DNA of 64,000 nucleotides from Xestospongia muta. Lineage: Eukaryota; Porifera; Demospongiae; Haplosclerida; Petrosiidae. A model generated the notes under the pieces. It was not told where the DNA came from. It saw only the letters and a list, made by a program, of their open reading frames with translations, and did no database searches. The number at the start of each line of letters is the position of its first letter. Within the stretch, counting starts at the first letter, position 1. Below are positions 24,201-37,486 of this stretch, in pieces. The stretch is taken from the NCBI GenBank assembly GCA_963693285.1, contig OY848922.1, forward strand, positions 6,808,923 through 6,872,922. Direction: 5' to 3'. Made by a program: the position numbers and the translations under genes.

Positions 24201-24604
24201 TAACCTATATCGCTAACTTCTTAAATAAATTTCAGGTGATTTCATGACGCAGACCAATTTTCAATTTTTACTAAGACCATATATTGTCCAAATTTAAATA
24301 TTACCATATTTAACAAGATGGAGTATTCCGTGGTTTGAATTTAAAAAATGGCTAAAATCATTGATAGCGTAATCACTTGATTTTTTTATGAAGTTAAATA
24401 GAATAATTGATTAGGCTCTGAAAGTTGCTAAAGCATGCAAAAAAGTGAAAAGCTTCACTTATTTGTACGTACATGTACTATAGTAAAAGAAGTGACATTA
24501 ATAGAGCATTTTAAAAATGCAATACAACATTTAAGAGCAGTAATACTATTGTCACTTAACAAGGACCTATATAGCTAACTCCATAAAAATTTTAAAGAAA
24601 TTTT

Positions 24605-24815
24605 GATATTATATATTATGTAGAGTAGAATAAGAGGTGATCAGTACACTAGCTGTAACTGTACTGTCAACTGATATGTCATTAGATAGTACTAGTACTT
24701 ATAACAGTAAGAGTTAGTTACAATATAAAATGTACCTTTATAACTAGTACTAAATATTCAAAAGAGCAGTAATACCAAAAATGCACAGTAAGTTTAGTAA
24801 CACATGTTAAAACAC
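24605..24815. repeat. copy of the beta-helix gene 3' flank
   Basis: Matches 14030-14240 in the same orientation, including TAGTACTAGTACTTATAACA. No receptor coding sequence accompanies it. Confidence 0.65.
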
Positions 24816-25029
24816 ACTCCTCCATTATCTCATGATGTATGTTATTATAATGACATCATTTTGTCCAATTATTATTAATATTAATAGTCTAATAATATAA
24901 CTGATAATATATATAATTCAAATATCAACAGCAAGAAATTAAATAACTAGCATAAAGTAACCAGCAACACTCATAACAACCAATGAATATTATTGTCAAT
25001 TTTATATGGGTTGTTGTTTGTGTTAGAAC

Positions 25030-25325
25030 TAAATAGTTTATAGATATATAATTATTGCTCAGGATTTGTAACTACTACAATAAATATAATAAATTTGAAC
25101 AGAGATTTATAAGTGATGTTATAGATTTGTAACTGCTGCATTTATAAATCTCTACTGTATTTATGAATTCCTTTCAAATTTTATAAGTTCTCAACAGTAT
25201 TTATAAATTCCTACGTTTATCTATATTATAAATTCGTGACAGTCGTTATAAATCTCTAGTATAGCTATAAATTCCTACATGTGTTTATAAATCTCGGCTG
25301 TATTTATTATGTTTATTGTATATAG
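25030..25325. repeat. degenerate short tandem repeat, TATAAATTCCTA type
   Basis: About eight loose repeats, 25-35 bp apart, of TATAAATTCCTAC or TATAAATCTCTA. Looks like an old minisatellite. Confidence 0.5.
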
Positions 25326-26096
25326 GATTGATAAAACCTCACCATAAATTAATAATGTATAAATTATTTAGTTTAGACATAAACGACGCCCCAAAATTTT
25401 ACAGTAAATATTTTGTTTGCATTTGACCAATATTCTAAGTTCTAGAGAAGTCTAAAGATTTCTGAATGCCAAATAACTTTATCAGGTACATATACTAAAT
25501 GTTCAGTCATTCAATGTCATATTACTGGGAAATTGTTGTCCACTAAGTATACTACTTGAAATATAAGGCAAAATATTATTCAAAGTCAGTCAGTACATCA
25601 TATAGGAATACACACCATGCATGAGTTTTATTAAACTTCTTTTTCACAAATGTCTACTCACATAGCTGTCATTAGTCCCTTTAATGTGCTCATGAATATT
25701 TTCATCAAGTCATCTATTCTGCAACAGTAAACAACTATCTTGTCTTAAAAAATAAAAAAATGTCTTGAGAATTCCTCTATCAAAATGACTCAGTAAAATA
25801 TTGACTAGTCAGGTTTTTTATACTAAATATTATTATAAAGATTGATGGAAGCAACATGATGAAACCAGTTCTTAGCCTTCCATGTTTCTTTACCATGCAG
25901 ATGGTTCAGGACAAATTAAAACTATCAAATATAAAATTATTTTATTACAAATAATGGGATTAACTATAGATTACTAATACAGTCAAAATGAGTAAATATG
26001 GTAATATCATTATAATGATCATGCATAACAGCACAATAACTATTTATTACAATAAACTAACTATGAAAATTGTAATACACACTATATTATTGTATA
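25326..26096. other. 3' flank of Kelch-kinase copy 3
   Basis: AT-rich, no exon or repeat structure recognised. Confidence 0.4.
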
Positions 26097-29000
26097 TTAA
26101 ATAGTTTCATGAAGGTCTGTTATGATCTCTGACATTGTTGGACGTTCTTGACGATTCTCCTTCAAACATCGTTCAATAAGAGCTTTAAACATTGGACGTC
26201 GAATACCGTTAATGTGGAGTCGTCTCTCTGCAACATTAGGAATACGACAGATCATCATTTCAATCAAGACAACACCATAACTGTAAACATCCATTGCAGG
26301 AGAATGTTCTCTTGGCACACCAGCTTCTGGAGCAGAATAAACTGGATTACCTGGATTGACCGTTCGACCAATCATTGGTTGAAGATTAGCTGAACCATAG
26401 TCTGATACCTTGGCTCTCCAACCAAATTGCCCATATGTAAGAAGGACATTAGCAGTGCTTACGTCTCTATGTAGTATTGGGTGTGGTTTAAAAAGGTGGA
26501 GATAGTTGAGACCACAGGCTATGTCTTCACAAATGGCTAAAATAGCATAATAAGGTAGAGGACCAGCTTCTAGTTCTTTACGAAGGCTAGTTGGCATAAG
26601 TTCCGATAAGATGATAGGAGTACCCACTCGAGTGGCTCCTATGAACTGGAGGAGATTAGGATGACGTACTCGAGCAGCAATCTCCATTTCTTGTGTAAAA
26701 ACTGATATGTTATATGGTGACAGGATAACTTCATGAAGACATTTAGCAGCAACTCTAAGGCCACGAAATGTAGCCACCTTGACTTCTCCCCAACCACCTC
26801 TCCCAAGGACTTCGCCATTCATTATAATCTCCTCCCTCCTCACTACCCAGTGAGACTGCTCTTGCAACTGTTGAACATGTTCTTGAAGAGTGGCTATAGT
26901 ATGTTGTCTTTGTTCAAGAGCAGTGGTAGAGTCTTGAAATTGTTGACGGAGATAGTCACATTCTTGACGAAGAGTATTAAGCTCTTGACCTAGTAATCTT
27001 TGTCTTTCTTGGTTATCTTGTAGTTGTTGCTGTTCCCTCTCTTCTTGATCTTGTAACTGCTTTTGAAGTAATCTTTCTCTATTTTCAAGTGTAGCTTGAG
27101 TTTGCTGTTTCTCTTGAAGTTGTTGATGTGCTAGCTGTAGTTGACCTTCTTTTGTCTGTAGGTCATCTTGAAGAACCCTTGTCACATTTATAAGCCGTTG
27201 TTTGGTATCTTGTAGCTCTGTGTTGGTAGCCTCAAGTTGTAGTGTTAAACATTGGATTTCTTTATCTTTCTGTTGGAGCTCATGATGTGGTGTAGAAAAA
27301 AGTTGAAGATGTTTGTGAGATTGGATAGTAAGTTGAGGCTGTACAGATTTTTTTTGTCTCTTCTGTTGTAGCTTAAGTTGATACACTTCAGTTGACTTCA
27401 GGTTACTTATTACATCTGCTACAAACCATTGGTCATCATTATAAACTAGATTGAGAGATATAATATGAACAATGAATTGAATTACGAGACTAGTTTATAA
27501 TATAGATGGTGACTCCTTTCTCACTGATAATACTGATAATATGTGTATATTATAAAACAAATATTAAAATCAATAGGCAGTACTTACTAAGTTCTATTAC
27601 TGCAATATCATCGAGTTTACCAAAATAGTCTCCTCCAAATTCTACTACCCATACAGTGTTAGGTGACACATTCCATACTGAGAGGGAGTGACTTTCTCTC
27701 TTAGTCACTGACTCCGGTAGATTGAGCTATAAGATGGAATATAGTGTACTATATGACATTATAATAATAATGTTAGCATAATTATTACTACAAAACTATT
27801 CATTATACATTGAACATGTGTGTATACACACTGTAAAAATTGATTTGTTGATTTAACTAATATATTGTTATACAGGTTGCATGTAGAAAAATTAGTGTAA
27901 TGTAAAAGTAAACGTAACACTTTTTTTTACTTCTAATGCACTACAGCTGCACAAACAGTAGTACGTTAATAATAAAAACAGTGTTATATTTACTTTCACA
28001 TCATTTTAAGTTTATTACATGTAACCTGTATAACAATATATTAATTAAATCAACAAATCAATTTTTATAGTGCATGTACTCTTGTACAAACAAATAACTT
28101 TGTATCAACTGGTAGAGTTGACTTGTTACAAAACTTTAAAAGATGAATATAAGTACTTACATATAGTCTTAATAACTGAAATATAACTATAAATAAATCA
28201 GATATATCAAAAAACTATATTATCATAAATGTTAACATATGACAGTGTCAGGGCTACAGTATAAAACCAGGGTCATAATAAACAATAAATATTATTAATC
28301 ATAAATTATCAATTATGAGGGTTATTTTTAGAGGTCAAAGTTCAAATAGTCACACTTTATTATATCCCCTCATACTGTAGATCATAGACATTAAATCACT
28401 TTGTGTTAGAGTTAGGTCACATGATAACTAGTAACTAACCTTTGTCCATGTCTTTGTATCAATGTTAAATAACCAGCTATCATATGTACTAACTCCACCC
28501 ACTACCATCACATTTAGGTCACAGATTAGAGTGGCAGCATGTTTCCATCTTTTTTGAGGCCAATTCACTGATATTGGATTACTAATCATCTCCCATTGCT
28601 AGGTAGAAAATATTCAAATAAACATATTATTATATTTATCTTAGTACACATTATACTCACAATTGTAGTCTTTGTACATTGAGCAATGTACAAAGTGTCA
28701 TCAGAAGTATTAGGAATATAGCCACCAAATAACAAAGCTTTATTATTTGGTAGTGATGTAAGAATGAACTCACTACAAGGAGGTGGACCTTTTCCAATGA
28801 TATCTGGTATTATCCATTTACCTGAAATACAAATAGTTCTAAAATTATACTTGATTTATAATGCATTATTAACATGATATACTGATCATCTTACCACTGG
28901 ATAACTGATAGTAGTGGTGCTCATTAGTACGAACATTACGAGGAAGATATTTGCTTTCACTGTATTGAACACAAGGTTGTAGAAAGGTAGGACGTGGACC

Positions 29001-29496
29001 ATATCCACCAACAAGAAGAAGATAGTCCTCTTTATTGAATGCAAGAGATATCATCCTACAGCCTGACTTCATCATTGGACCTATAAATGAATTAGTTGGG
29101 AAGTGTTCATTCCATGTAAGTGTATCTGTTGTTAATGAGTTGAGAGTATTATGACGACACTGGTCATGATTACAATAGCCTCCAAAGTAGTAGATCCTGT
29201 TACCAATAACTGTCGAGGCATAGCGAGAGACACCAAGTGGAGGTTTCCCATTGGTAGGCCATTGTTCCCACTTACCAGTTGGTAAGTGAAATAACTCAAT
29301 AACAGAGGTCATCCTCCGTTTCAGTTCATTATCATGTACATTAGGTAGACCATCTATATCACCACCCCACATATAGAGATAGTCACCTACTCTTTGTGTA
29401 GAGTGATAGGACCTCTTTGTAGGTACATAATAATCTGAAAAAAATGACACAGACATAATAATAGATAACTACTATTACGATACCTGATGCAGCCAT
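26097..29496 (-). CDS. Kelch propeller - coiled coil - TKL-like protein kinase (copy 3)
   Basis: Exons 29484-29496 (13 nt, MAAS), 28895-29434, 28661-28821, 28440-28598, 27588-27726 and 26097-27445 give 786 codons plus stop, with all phases as in the other copies. Kelch signatures: LYMWGGD, YYFGGY, LLLVGGY, MVVGG, VVEFGGD. Exon 6 opens YNDDQWF. The coil is long (about residues 395-535, with EQRQHTIATLQEHVQQLQEQ-type heptads). The kinase has GRGGWGEV (~552), VAAK Lys572, HRD Asp665, Asn670 in STANVLL, DYG Asp686 and YSAPEA. It ends TDLHETI. It pairs with copy 4 (44596-47794) in sequence rather than with copies 1 and 2. Intron 4 carries a 244 bp foldback element. A dead Tc1 element sits just upstream of the start. 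Confidence 0.87.
27829..28072. mobile_element. 244 bp foldback element (MITE-like) in intron 4
   Basis: The left end, CACTGTAAAAATTGATTTGT, is mirrored at the right end, and the arms match for about 60 bp (both include AATATATTGTTATACAGGTT or its complement). No coding capacity. Diverged half-copies of the same arm recur many times at 50.2 and 56.1-59.8 kb. Confidence 0.75.
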
Positions 29497-29605
29497 CACT
29501 ACTGGTGAAGTTAGCAGCACAATTTTTAGGTACTAGATAACCACGCCTTATTAATTATTTGTGGTTTTAAGTACTTTGATGGGGTGGAGTTGTAGTTGCT
29601 GTATA

Positions 29606-31000
29606 TATACCGTAGCGTTCAAAAGAGTTCGGCCACCCACGCGGAAGTTGCATTATTTGAGTCTATTTAAATTAACCACAGCTACACGTGTAGTGTTTCT
29701 GTGCTGTTACAGCTATATATCTTTGAAGAGAAGGCTTAACAGGAGGTGGTATGGAGTCTGTTACAGTTACATTAGAAGTTGGAGAAAATTTATGGTAAGT
29801 GACGTCTGTGTTTAAATAAGGAATGATGTTTATTATCGTGTTTTATGGCAAAAACAAATAAAATAATATCTTATGTAAGTAAATATGTCTAGTACTTTGT
29901 GTGCCCACCCCTTGCTTTAATAACAGCCTCAATTCTTCGTGGCATTGACGAGACCAGGTTTTCTATTATCTCTGTTGGTATATTCTCCCAAAGATCACTT
30001 AAGGTGTCCCATAATTGAGAGAGAGTTGTTGTTGGCAATTTCTCCAGTTTCCTCTCTAAATAACCTCATAAGTTTTCTATTGGGATTAAGTCTGGAGATT
30101 ATGCTGGCCATGTAGTACAATTAACATCGTTTTCATTCATTCAATCTGTTATTAGATAAGCCTTGTGGTAAGATGCATTATCATGCATTAAGATGTAGTC
30201 CAAACTTCTTATTGACCAGGCTGATGGAATCATTGCATTTTCTAGTATTTCTAAATACTGAAATCTATCCATCTTGCCTTTGACTTGTACTAACATACCC
30301 TTTTCATTGCCCCAGATACATCCCCACACCATCACATTACTGCCACCATGCTTTACTGTGCCCTGTATACAGTCCTCATTAAATTCTTCTGATAGTCTAC
30401 ATCTTATGTATGTTCAACCATCGCTATGGAAGAGATAAAACTTGGACTCATCAGACCATACAACTTTCTTCCTCATATCCTCTGTCTAGTCCCTGTGATC
30501 CTTTGCCCATTGGAGACGTTGTTGTTTGTGTCTTGGCAGTAACAGTGGTTTTCTTCTCGATATTCTACCATTTAATCCAGAATCTATCAGTCTTCTCTTC
30601 ACTGTACTTGAGGAAGCCATGACATTATCTTCCTCCTTCCATATATTTTTCAGAAGAGGTGCTGTTAGTTTACGATCTCTGATTGAGTTTAACAAGAGAC
30701 TTCTATCTTCTCGTTTTGAAGACAGTTTGGGATGTCCAGGTCGTGGTTCATCAGTTACTGATATATTTTTATTGTATTTATTGATGATGTTATTTATTGT
30801 ACTCTTTGGTGTTTTAATTGTTTTGATATAGCTCTAGATGGCAGTTTAAGCTGGTGCAAAGCTATAATGTGACCTCTGGAACTCACTGGTGGGTTTTCCT
30901 CTGGCCATGTTGTGGTTAGCTATTTACTATAATTGTTTCCAGACACTTGTGCACTGCAGTCTAAAAACGTTAGGTTATTATAAGCGTTTACATGAATTTT
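29606..31000 (-). mobile_element. decayed Tc1/mariner element
   Basis: Contains the transposase pseudogene at 29889-30908. A possible left terminal sequence with TTCAAAAGAGTTCGGCCACC lies at about 29613-29640. I did not find its clear mirror on the right, so the outer borders are approximate. It lies directly upstream of Kelch-kinase copy 3. Confidence 0.7.
29889..30908 (-). pseudogene. Tc1-type DD34E transposase, inactivated
   Basis: One frame of 340 codons runs from MARGKPTSEFQRSHY to the canonical C-terminus MPRRIEAVIKARGGHTKY, which matches the usual Tc1 length. The catalytic triad is recognisable: first Asp in VWSDESKF, second in MHDNASYH, Glu in PIENL, with 34 residues between the second Asp and the Glu. 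Seven in-frame stops interrupt it, several being former Trp or Gln codons (for example in WPA-stop-SPDL and ENL-stop-GYL). No frameshift was noticed. The element is dead. Confidence 0.9.
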
Positions 31001-33131
31001 ATTACTGAATCACAACAGGTAGTTTTTAGGGTTTCTCACCTCACAGTGACAAGCTTCGCATTTTTATGTGCAAATATAAAATCATAATGGCTTGCCATAT
31101 ACAAAAGTGACAACATCATTCAATGTGATTTTTTAAAATACATCATTACAACAGTTTACATTAAAAGTCTCAATAGCCATCAATTAAGTGGAAATGTACT
31201 AAAAATGAACAATGGTTTTATTGCTAGGTGAGGTAGACATGACCACATATAAATAATTGTATCTGTATTAACTTGAGACACTTAAATATTATTCAAAGTC
31301 TCAATAGCCAGCAGTACTTTGACCTTTGTTACCAGACTTTGACCTTTCTTAATTCATCAGGAAAAACAGACACACTCTTTATTATTAATACTTTAACTAG
31401 TTAACTTGTGACCTACACGTCCATTGAGTCTGTTTTTATATTTAAAACAGTCCATTAGTTATTAAAAGATATAGTTTAGTTAACTTCAGTGTATTATTAC
31501 ACAAGTTGTTATATATATCATAAATATAATAAAAGTTATCCAGTCATGATTTAGTCTAGTATGGTAACAATCACTTCACATAGAGAGGAATGTTTCTCTC
31601 TATAAAAAAGAGCTGACTATACCAGAGTATAGTCCACATTGTATTCATAATGTCAATTTATAGTTAAAACAAATACATATAGTACTGTCTATTATTGAAA
31701 CTATTTAAAGTACAAGTCATATTGGTCATTACATACTTTTATTATAAAATAATAATAGTTTTATTATTGATTATTGTTATAATCAGTGTACTGAGAGCTT
31801 TGCTTTATTTTTTTATATCTTAATCCATTTTTCTATCTCTTCATAATTTATTGCTATTAAATTAATATGCAATTAATAAAGCATTAAGCAATGAATGAAA
31901 TAATTATTAATACTAGTTATAAAAGAAGATCACAATACACAACATTAGTTTATTTTGGTATGGTATTATAAATGGAATAAATCATATAGTGAGGTAATGG
32001 TTGGATACAAGCTAGACTATCTTTTTTGTTGATTTGTACCACAGACTTGTGTTTAAAAGGTTATAGAGTGAAATGAAGGAGTGGTATAGGTATGGAAATG
32101 GAGGAATGGTATAGGTGCAGGCCTTCCTCTCTTGGAATTTTAAGATATTATCTTGACTCTATTATTTATTCATTATTAATTAATTAATTTATTTATTAAT
32201 TGATTTATTCATTTGCTCTTAAAAATAAAAATAAAATATATATAATTATATATAATTAGTAGTGTTGTTCTAGCTTGCTTAAATGGGACTAGTTTTATTC
32301 TTGGCTATTAAAATATAGTTTTAGTTTTAACTAATTGATTAACTTATTTTGCATTTGCTTAAACTGTAATAAAATGTTTAGGTAACTGTTTATTTGCTCT
32401 TTATCCACTTGAATTGTGGCCAGCAAGAAATTACAACTGCTTTATCTCTAATCAGGATATAGATTGTGTGCAATTGTCAATAATAAATGTCATCATGGAC
32501 ACCTTCATATAACCACATCCTCTAAATTGCAAAACCAGCAGCCCCACCCTACAATCTCAAAAAATTCTTGAGCAAAGCATGTCTTTTGCATGAACTTTAT
32601 TAGTGTACTCATAATTTGCTCATACTTACTGCAATGTCAATTGTGCCTAATTTGAAGCATAGGGCGCAATATTACATATCTTGACTAAAGATGAATTATT
32701 AACAGTATACAAATGAGAATGAACTATGGTATAGTAGAACCTCTTATAAAAAAGGCAGTGAATTTAGGACATCCTCTATATTCTGGGCACTTCATCTAAT
32801 ACTCTAAACTATAGGTCTGTTAGATAGCCATCAGGAAACAGTAACATTAGAGAGAGAGAGACAGAAAATTGATAGATTATTACAATGTTAATTTTATACA
32901 CACTTACCGATAATAATGCCCTTTATATTCAAAACTCATTGTGTAGTCCCATACTAATTAATAGATTAGTGTATCATGCAACCTCTATATTGAGACACCT
33001 CTATACTAAGAACAGCGTCTCGTGGTATATAATATTTAAAAGTTCTAATACATACTGTATCCTATGAAAATATAGTCAAACTAACTCAATATTCTGATAA
33101 GAGATACTCCACTATATATAGAACAACTAAC
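31001..33131. other. spacer with duplicated flank and dispersed repeats
   Basis: 31360-31640 matches the 5' flanks at 47790-48200 and 50995-51330 (TGATTTAGTCTAGTATGGTA and neighbours), so it is ancestral upstream DNA of the Kelch family, displaced by the Tc1 insertion. 31955-32150 is the inverted copy of 54833-55010. 32835-32950 matches 13135-13260. No gene seen. Confidence 0.5.
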
Positions 33132-33215
33132 CACCTCTTTTGAAGTTGCTATAGCAAGTACACTGGCATCATTATAAAGATGGTCCATCATACGAAATCT
33201 TGACAATAGAAGAAG
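33132..33215 (-). other. orphan candidate exon
   Basis: Protein-like codons (RFRMMDHLYNDASVLAIATS) end at a GTTAGT donor. The acceptor is uncertain. It lies 3' of the Kelch-Death gene, so it cannot be part of the transcript as modelled. Family not recognised. Confidence 0.25.
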
Positions 33216-33451
33216 GAGGTTAACTAAACTTAGTACATTATAAATGATAACTTGTCATTACAAAATTTATAAATGAAAAATGTTACAAATGAACATTCAT
33301 CTAATAGCTAATACTAATACTAATAATAATAATAATAGCTAATACTAATTATATTCATGCAAAATCATTGCACATATACACTATAATAGTTGTCTACACA
33401 AAAAGTTTAAAAAAACACACTAAAGATACAATTCAGTTTATTTTAAATGTA

Positions 33452-36400
33452 TTAATTGTCTGGGTTTGCTAGAAAGTCACGAATCTTTTTTCCAACAGAA
33501 CGCTTATTGACAATTGGTCCCTCAATTGCTGTGAGAACTGCATTCCAAGTTAACTCTGTTGGTAAGGCATAAAACCAGCTCTCAATAACTCTGATAAGTT
33601 TGATTTTATCATCATCTCTACTGCTTCGTAAGCTGCCCAAAACATCCGAAGGAACATCTAATGCAGTACCAATCATTTCCCATTCGAAGCAAATTTCAGT
33701 TAGAAGACTAATAATATCACTGCACTTTGGTTTTTGGAATAGTGGATCACTAGTACCTATAGAATACAAGGAAAATGTAGGGCTGGTTATAATATAATGT
33801 GTAGCGATCCTCACCTTGATGGGCCAAAGAGTCAGAAATAGTAAGCTTGGACAATCGAGCTATGATACATCAAAAAAGAAAATAATATGTAAATAATTTA
33901 CTAATGACTATGACATTACATTCATATGCTCTTAACAATGAAATACCGTAAAAAAATTATTAATTACATCATTTTTAATCCTGCTCACATAACTCACAAT
34001 AGGTCTCTTGTTTCTTCAATCGTAACTTAAGCTGATAGTCTTCAACTGACTTCGGGTTAGTTATTACATTTCCTGTAGACCACTGGTCATCATTACATAC
34101 TACAATGAGAAATATGGAATGTTACAATAGTATAGTCTTGCTAGGCAAGACTCTTTGCTTAGAGAGGAAGGGTCTAGTCTACCACGCATATGTAGTACAG
34201 TTGTCGAAAAGGAATTTCATTAACTATGTAACAAATGTAATTGTGGTTTATAATAGTTACGTGTTAATGTAAACATAGTGAACCACATTAATCAGCATGG
34301 AAAAAAGAAGACAATAGCTTGTTCAAGAATCGTTCGCTAAGCTCAGATTTGACAGAGTTAGGCCAAAGCAAATGAAGGGTATTATATACTTTATTAGTGG
34401 TATGGAATGTGCATCCTAATCAGAGATGAGAGAAACTATTTCCCATTGTAGTAATGTACTTAATTTAGTAGTGAGGTGTTTCTTCCTAATAAGATCAGTT
34501 TTGAGCAATGTCAATCTACTTCCTCTAGTAATCATCTTTTCAATGTCATTTCTAGTTAGAGTAGTATGAAACTCTTACCTTCCTGATATTGTATGACAAC
34601 CTGGAGGTAATGAAAGCGTTAACTCATGACAATAGAGATATTATTGTTCGACACACACTATATAATGAACCACAAAAAATTATATAACATTTATACATAA
34701 CTCGCATAAATATGGAGATGAACTACAATAAGAAACAAAGAGACTTTTGCTGATACCCTAATATCATCTTCCTCATGTAGAAAGCTTCTTTTAAACTTTT
34801 AAATGTCTAAGCCTCATTCTGATTCATAGTGATGTGTTGGTAGTGGTAATGAAGAAGCTAGTACTAGTACATGTGAAATTTCATTGGAAACATTGTCAAC
34901 AACAAACTGATGTAATTTCTGCAATTAAAAGTAGGACTAGCTGCACTTTTGATAAAAGTAGTGATTTTTGGATAGAATAAATGATATTTCAAGAGATTTT
35001 TATCTAATTATCTTGAGATGATATCGCTCCATAAAGGTAGAATACAAGTTGATGATTCTACTTTAAAAAGCTCCTATTTTTCTTCACTTTTCTGATATTG
35101 GTATCAAGCCCACAGCCAAGACTACATTCCATCTTCATAGCAGTAAGCAAGATAAACTACTCACTGGCTTAAGAGATTAAGGTATTTTCACACTGAATAT
35201 CATAGTGAATTAAGTGCTACATTATAAAAAGATCTAAAAAAATGAACAGGACAACTACAGCTTACTGAATTTCAAGTCTAGAAGAAACAGGTGAAAGCTT
35301 TGTTAGCAGTAATTAACGGTCAAGTACCTGTTGACCAAATAGTGCTTTCCCCAGGAATGCTGGGGAAAGAGACAACTCTACTATGCAAGATAGATCAGAC
35401 TTTTCTCTCTAAGCAAAGTGTCTGGCCTCGCGAGATTAGCAACAGTATTGAAATATATGACAAGTTTGCAATATAAAGAGTTAATATACATGTGTTAATT
35501 ATGTGTGTGGGTGTGTGAAAACTACCAAAGTAAATAGAGTGTACTTACTAAGTTCTATCATTGTAGGATCACTGAGTTTACCAGATAAAAGTTTATAACC
35601 TCCAAATTGTACTACCAATACAGCTGTAGGTGACAGGTTCCATACTGAGAGGGAATGGCCCCATCTCTTAGTCATTGATTTTGGTAGATCAAGCTATAAG
35701 ATGTAATATAGTGTACTATATGATAATATAATAATAATGTCATGATATTATTACAAAACCAGTCCTTCCATATGTAACATCAGAGGATACATTTACTTAA
35801 GTAGAAACTAACCTTTTTCCATGCCTTTGTACTAATGTTAAATAACCAGCAGTCAGAAAAATTATTAAAGGAGTTGTCATCATATCCACTTACCAACATT
35901 ACATGCTGGTCACCAATAACAGTTGCTGCATGATTCCATTTACTCTGAGGCCACTTTATCGACCTTGAATGTGGTTGACTTAACTTTTGCCATTGCTATA
36001 GAAGAAAAGTTAGAAAATTCGACACAATGATTGGCAATCAAGAATATGTACATCATTGTTGTATCAATAATATAAAAGTAATAAATAGTTGTTTAAAAAA
36101 ATAATAAAAAATAAAAAATATATAAATACTCACCACTGCAGTCTTCGTGCATTCTCCTAAGTAAACTGTGTTACAATATCCACGAGACGTAATACCACCA
36201 AAAAATACAGCTCTATTGCTTCTTGGTAGTGGTGTAAGAGTAAAGCCATGACAAGGAGGTGGGCCTTCTCCAATGACATCTGGTACTATCCACTGACCTG
36301 AAATTCAGATATTCTTAAAATTGTACTTGTATGAATAATACAGTGATAATATCATGTATTGATCTTCTTACCATTGGATAACTGATAGTAATGATGCTCA

Positions 36401-36941
36401 TTAGTAAAAAAATCAACATTAATAAATTTAGAAATAAAGAACTCATGGACACTTTTAGAACTGGAGTCATACTGAGCACCTGGTTGTGGAGACTTAGGAC
36501 GTGGACCGAATCCACCAACTACTAGTAGATAGTCTTCTCCATCTGATGTAAAAGGTATCATTCCACTAGATGACTTTAACATTGGACCATTATCGGGATT
36601 AGTAGAAAATAGTTGAAACCACCTTAGTGAGTCTGTTGTTAACAAATTGAGACTATTGTGATGACACATATCATGATAACAATAACCTCCAAAGTAGTAG
36701 ATCCTGTCACCAATAACTGTAGAGGCAAAGCGGGTGACACCCAGTGGTGGTTTCCCGTTAGTCTGTTGTTGTTTCCACTTACCAGTAGGTAAGTGAAATA
36801 ATTCAATAACAGAGGTCATCCTCCGTTTGACTTCATTATCATGTACTTTAGGGAGACCATCTATACTACCACCCCACATGTAGAGGTAGTCACCTACTAC
36901 ATGTGCGGAGTGACACTCCCTTTTTGCAGGTACATAATAAT
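33452..36941 (-). CDS. Kelch propeller - Death domain protein
   Basis: Exons found: 36372-36941, 36134-36297, 35813-35995, 35549-35693, 33998-34099, 33815-33859, 33452-33756; phases are consistent (504 codons plus stop from exon 2). The propeller carries YLYMWGGS, YYFGGY, LLVVGGF and VVQFGGY. The next exon starts CNDDQWSTGNVITNPKSVED, clearly homologous to the start of the kinase exon in the sister genes. It then splices via a GTGAGT donor into a 45 nt exon and a Death-type six-helix domain (SDIISLLTEICFEWEMIGTA; WNAVLTAIEGPIVNKR; ending LANPDN). Coil and kinase are absent. Exon 2 has a 10-residue insertion. No ATG micro-exon like that of the sisters was found nearby, so the true start is unknown. 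Death domains join homotypic complexes in apoptosis or NF-kB signalling; a sensor-adaptor role is inferred. Confidence 0.8.
34137..35434. mobile_element. ~1.3 kb DNA transposon remnant in an intron of the Kelch-Death gene
   Basis: Terminal inverted repeats of about 30 bp (CTTTGCTTAGAGAG at 34154-34167 and its complement at 35405-35418; about 26 of 30 positions pair). The interior has no intact transposase. A 61-codon plus-strand frame at 35291-35476 is not recognised. Target-site duplication not resolved. Confidence 0.6.
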
Positions 36942-37486
36942 CTGTAAAACATGAAAACATAATAAAAAATGAGAGCTTATTGCAATATTAATTAAAAATT
37001 ACATTATAAAGGTTAAGTTTACATAATACTTGACTTTCATTATTTCTGAAGTTAGTTGAATAATAGGATGTCTTGCATGCAAAAAGGAAATGTGTGTAGC
37101 TCAGTATAACATGAGTAGATAATATCACCTAAACAGCTTGTTTATTACAATTGTCTCATGCCTACTTCTCGTTTCACCTACTCTCTTTTTGCTTACTTAA
37201 ACAGCTAAGTATATATCATTTTACAGTAACTGTCATTTTCTAGAGTGAGATCAGTTGGTCTCATAAAGAGGCTTTCTTCCATTATGATAAATTGCTTGAC
37301 TAAACAAACAATCAACAATGCATGTGTAGCTAATGTCTATGATCATGTATTGCTTGAAGGAGGAGCTACTTTTCTTGTTCTCTTTCACACTGTAGCATAA
37401 TTAATAATGTACATTGTAAACATACAGCAAATTAAACTTATTATGTCAAAGTACATTTTATATTATGTCTCTCATTTTCCTATTAG

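Noticed and set aside
35291..35476. 61-codon plus-strand frame with a Lys-Gly-containing LGKET resembling a P-loop
   Set aside because: Lies within the transposon remnant in an intron; too short and without other nucleotide-binding motifs.
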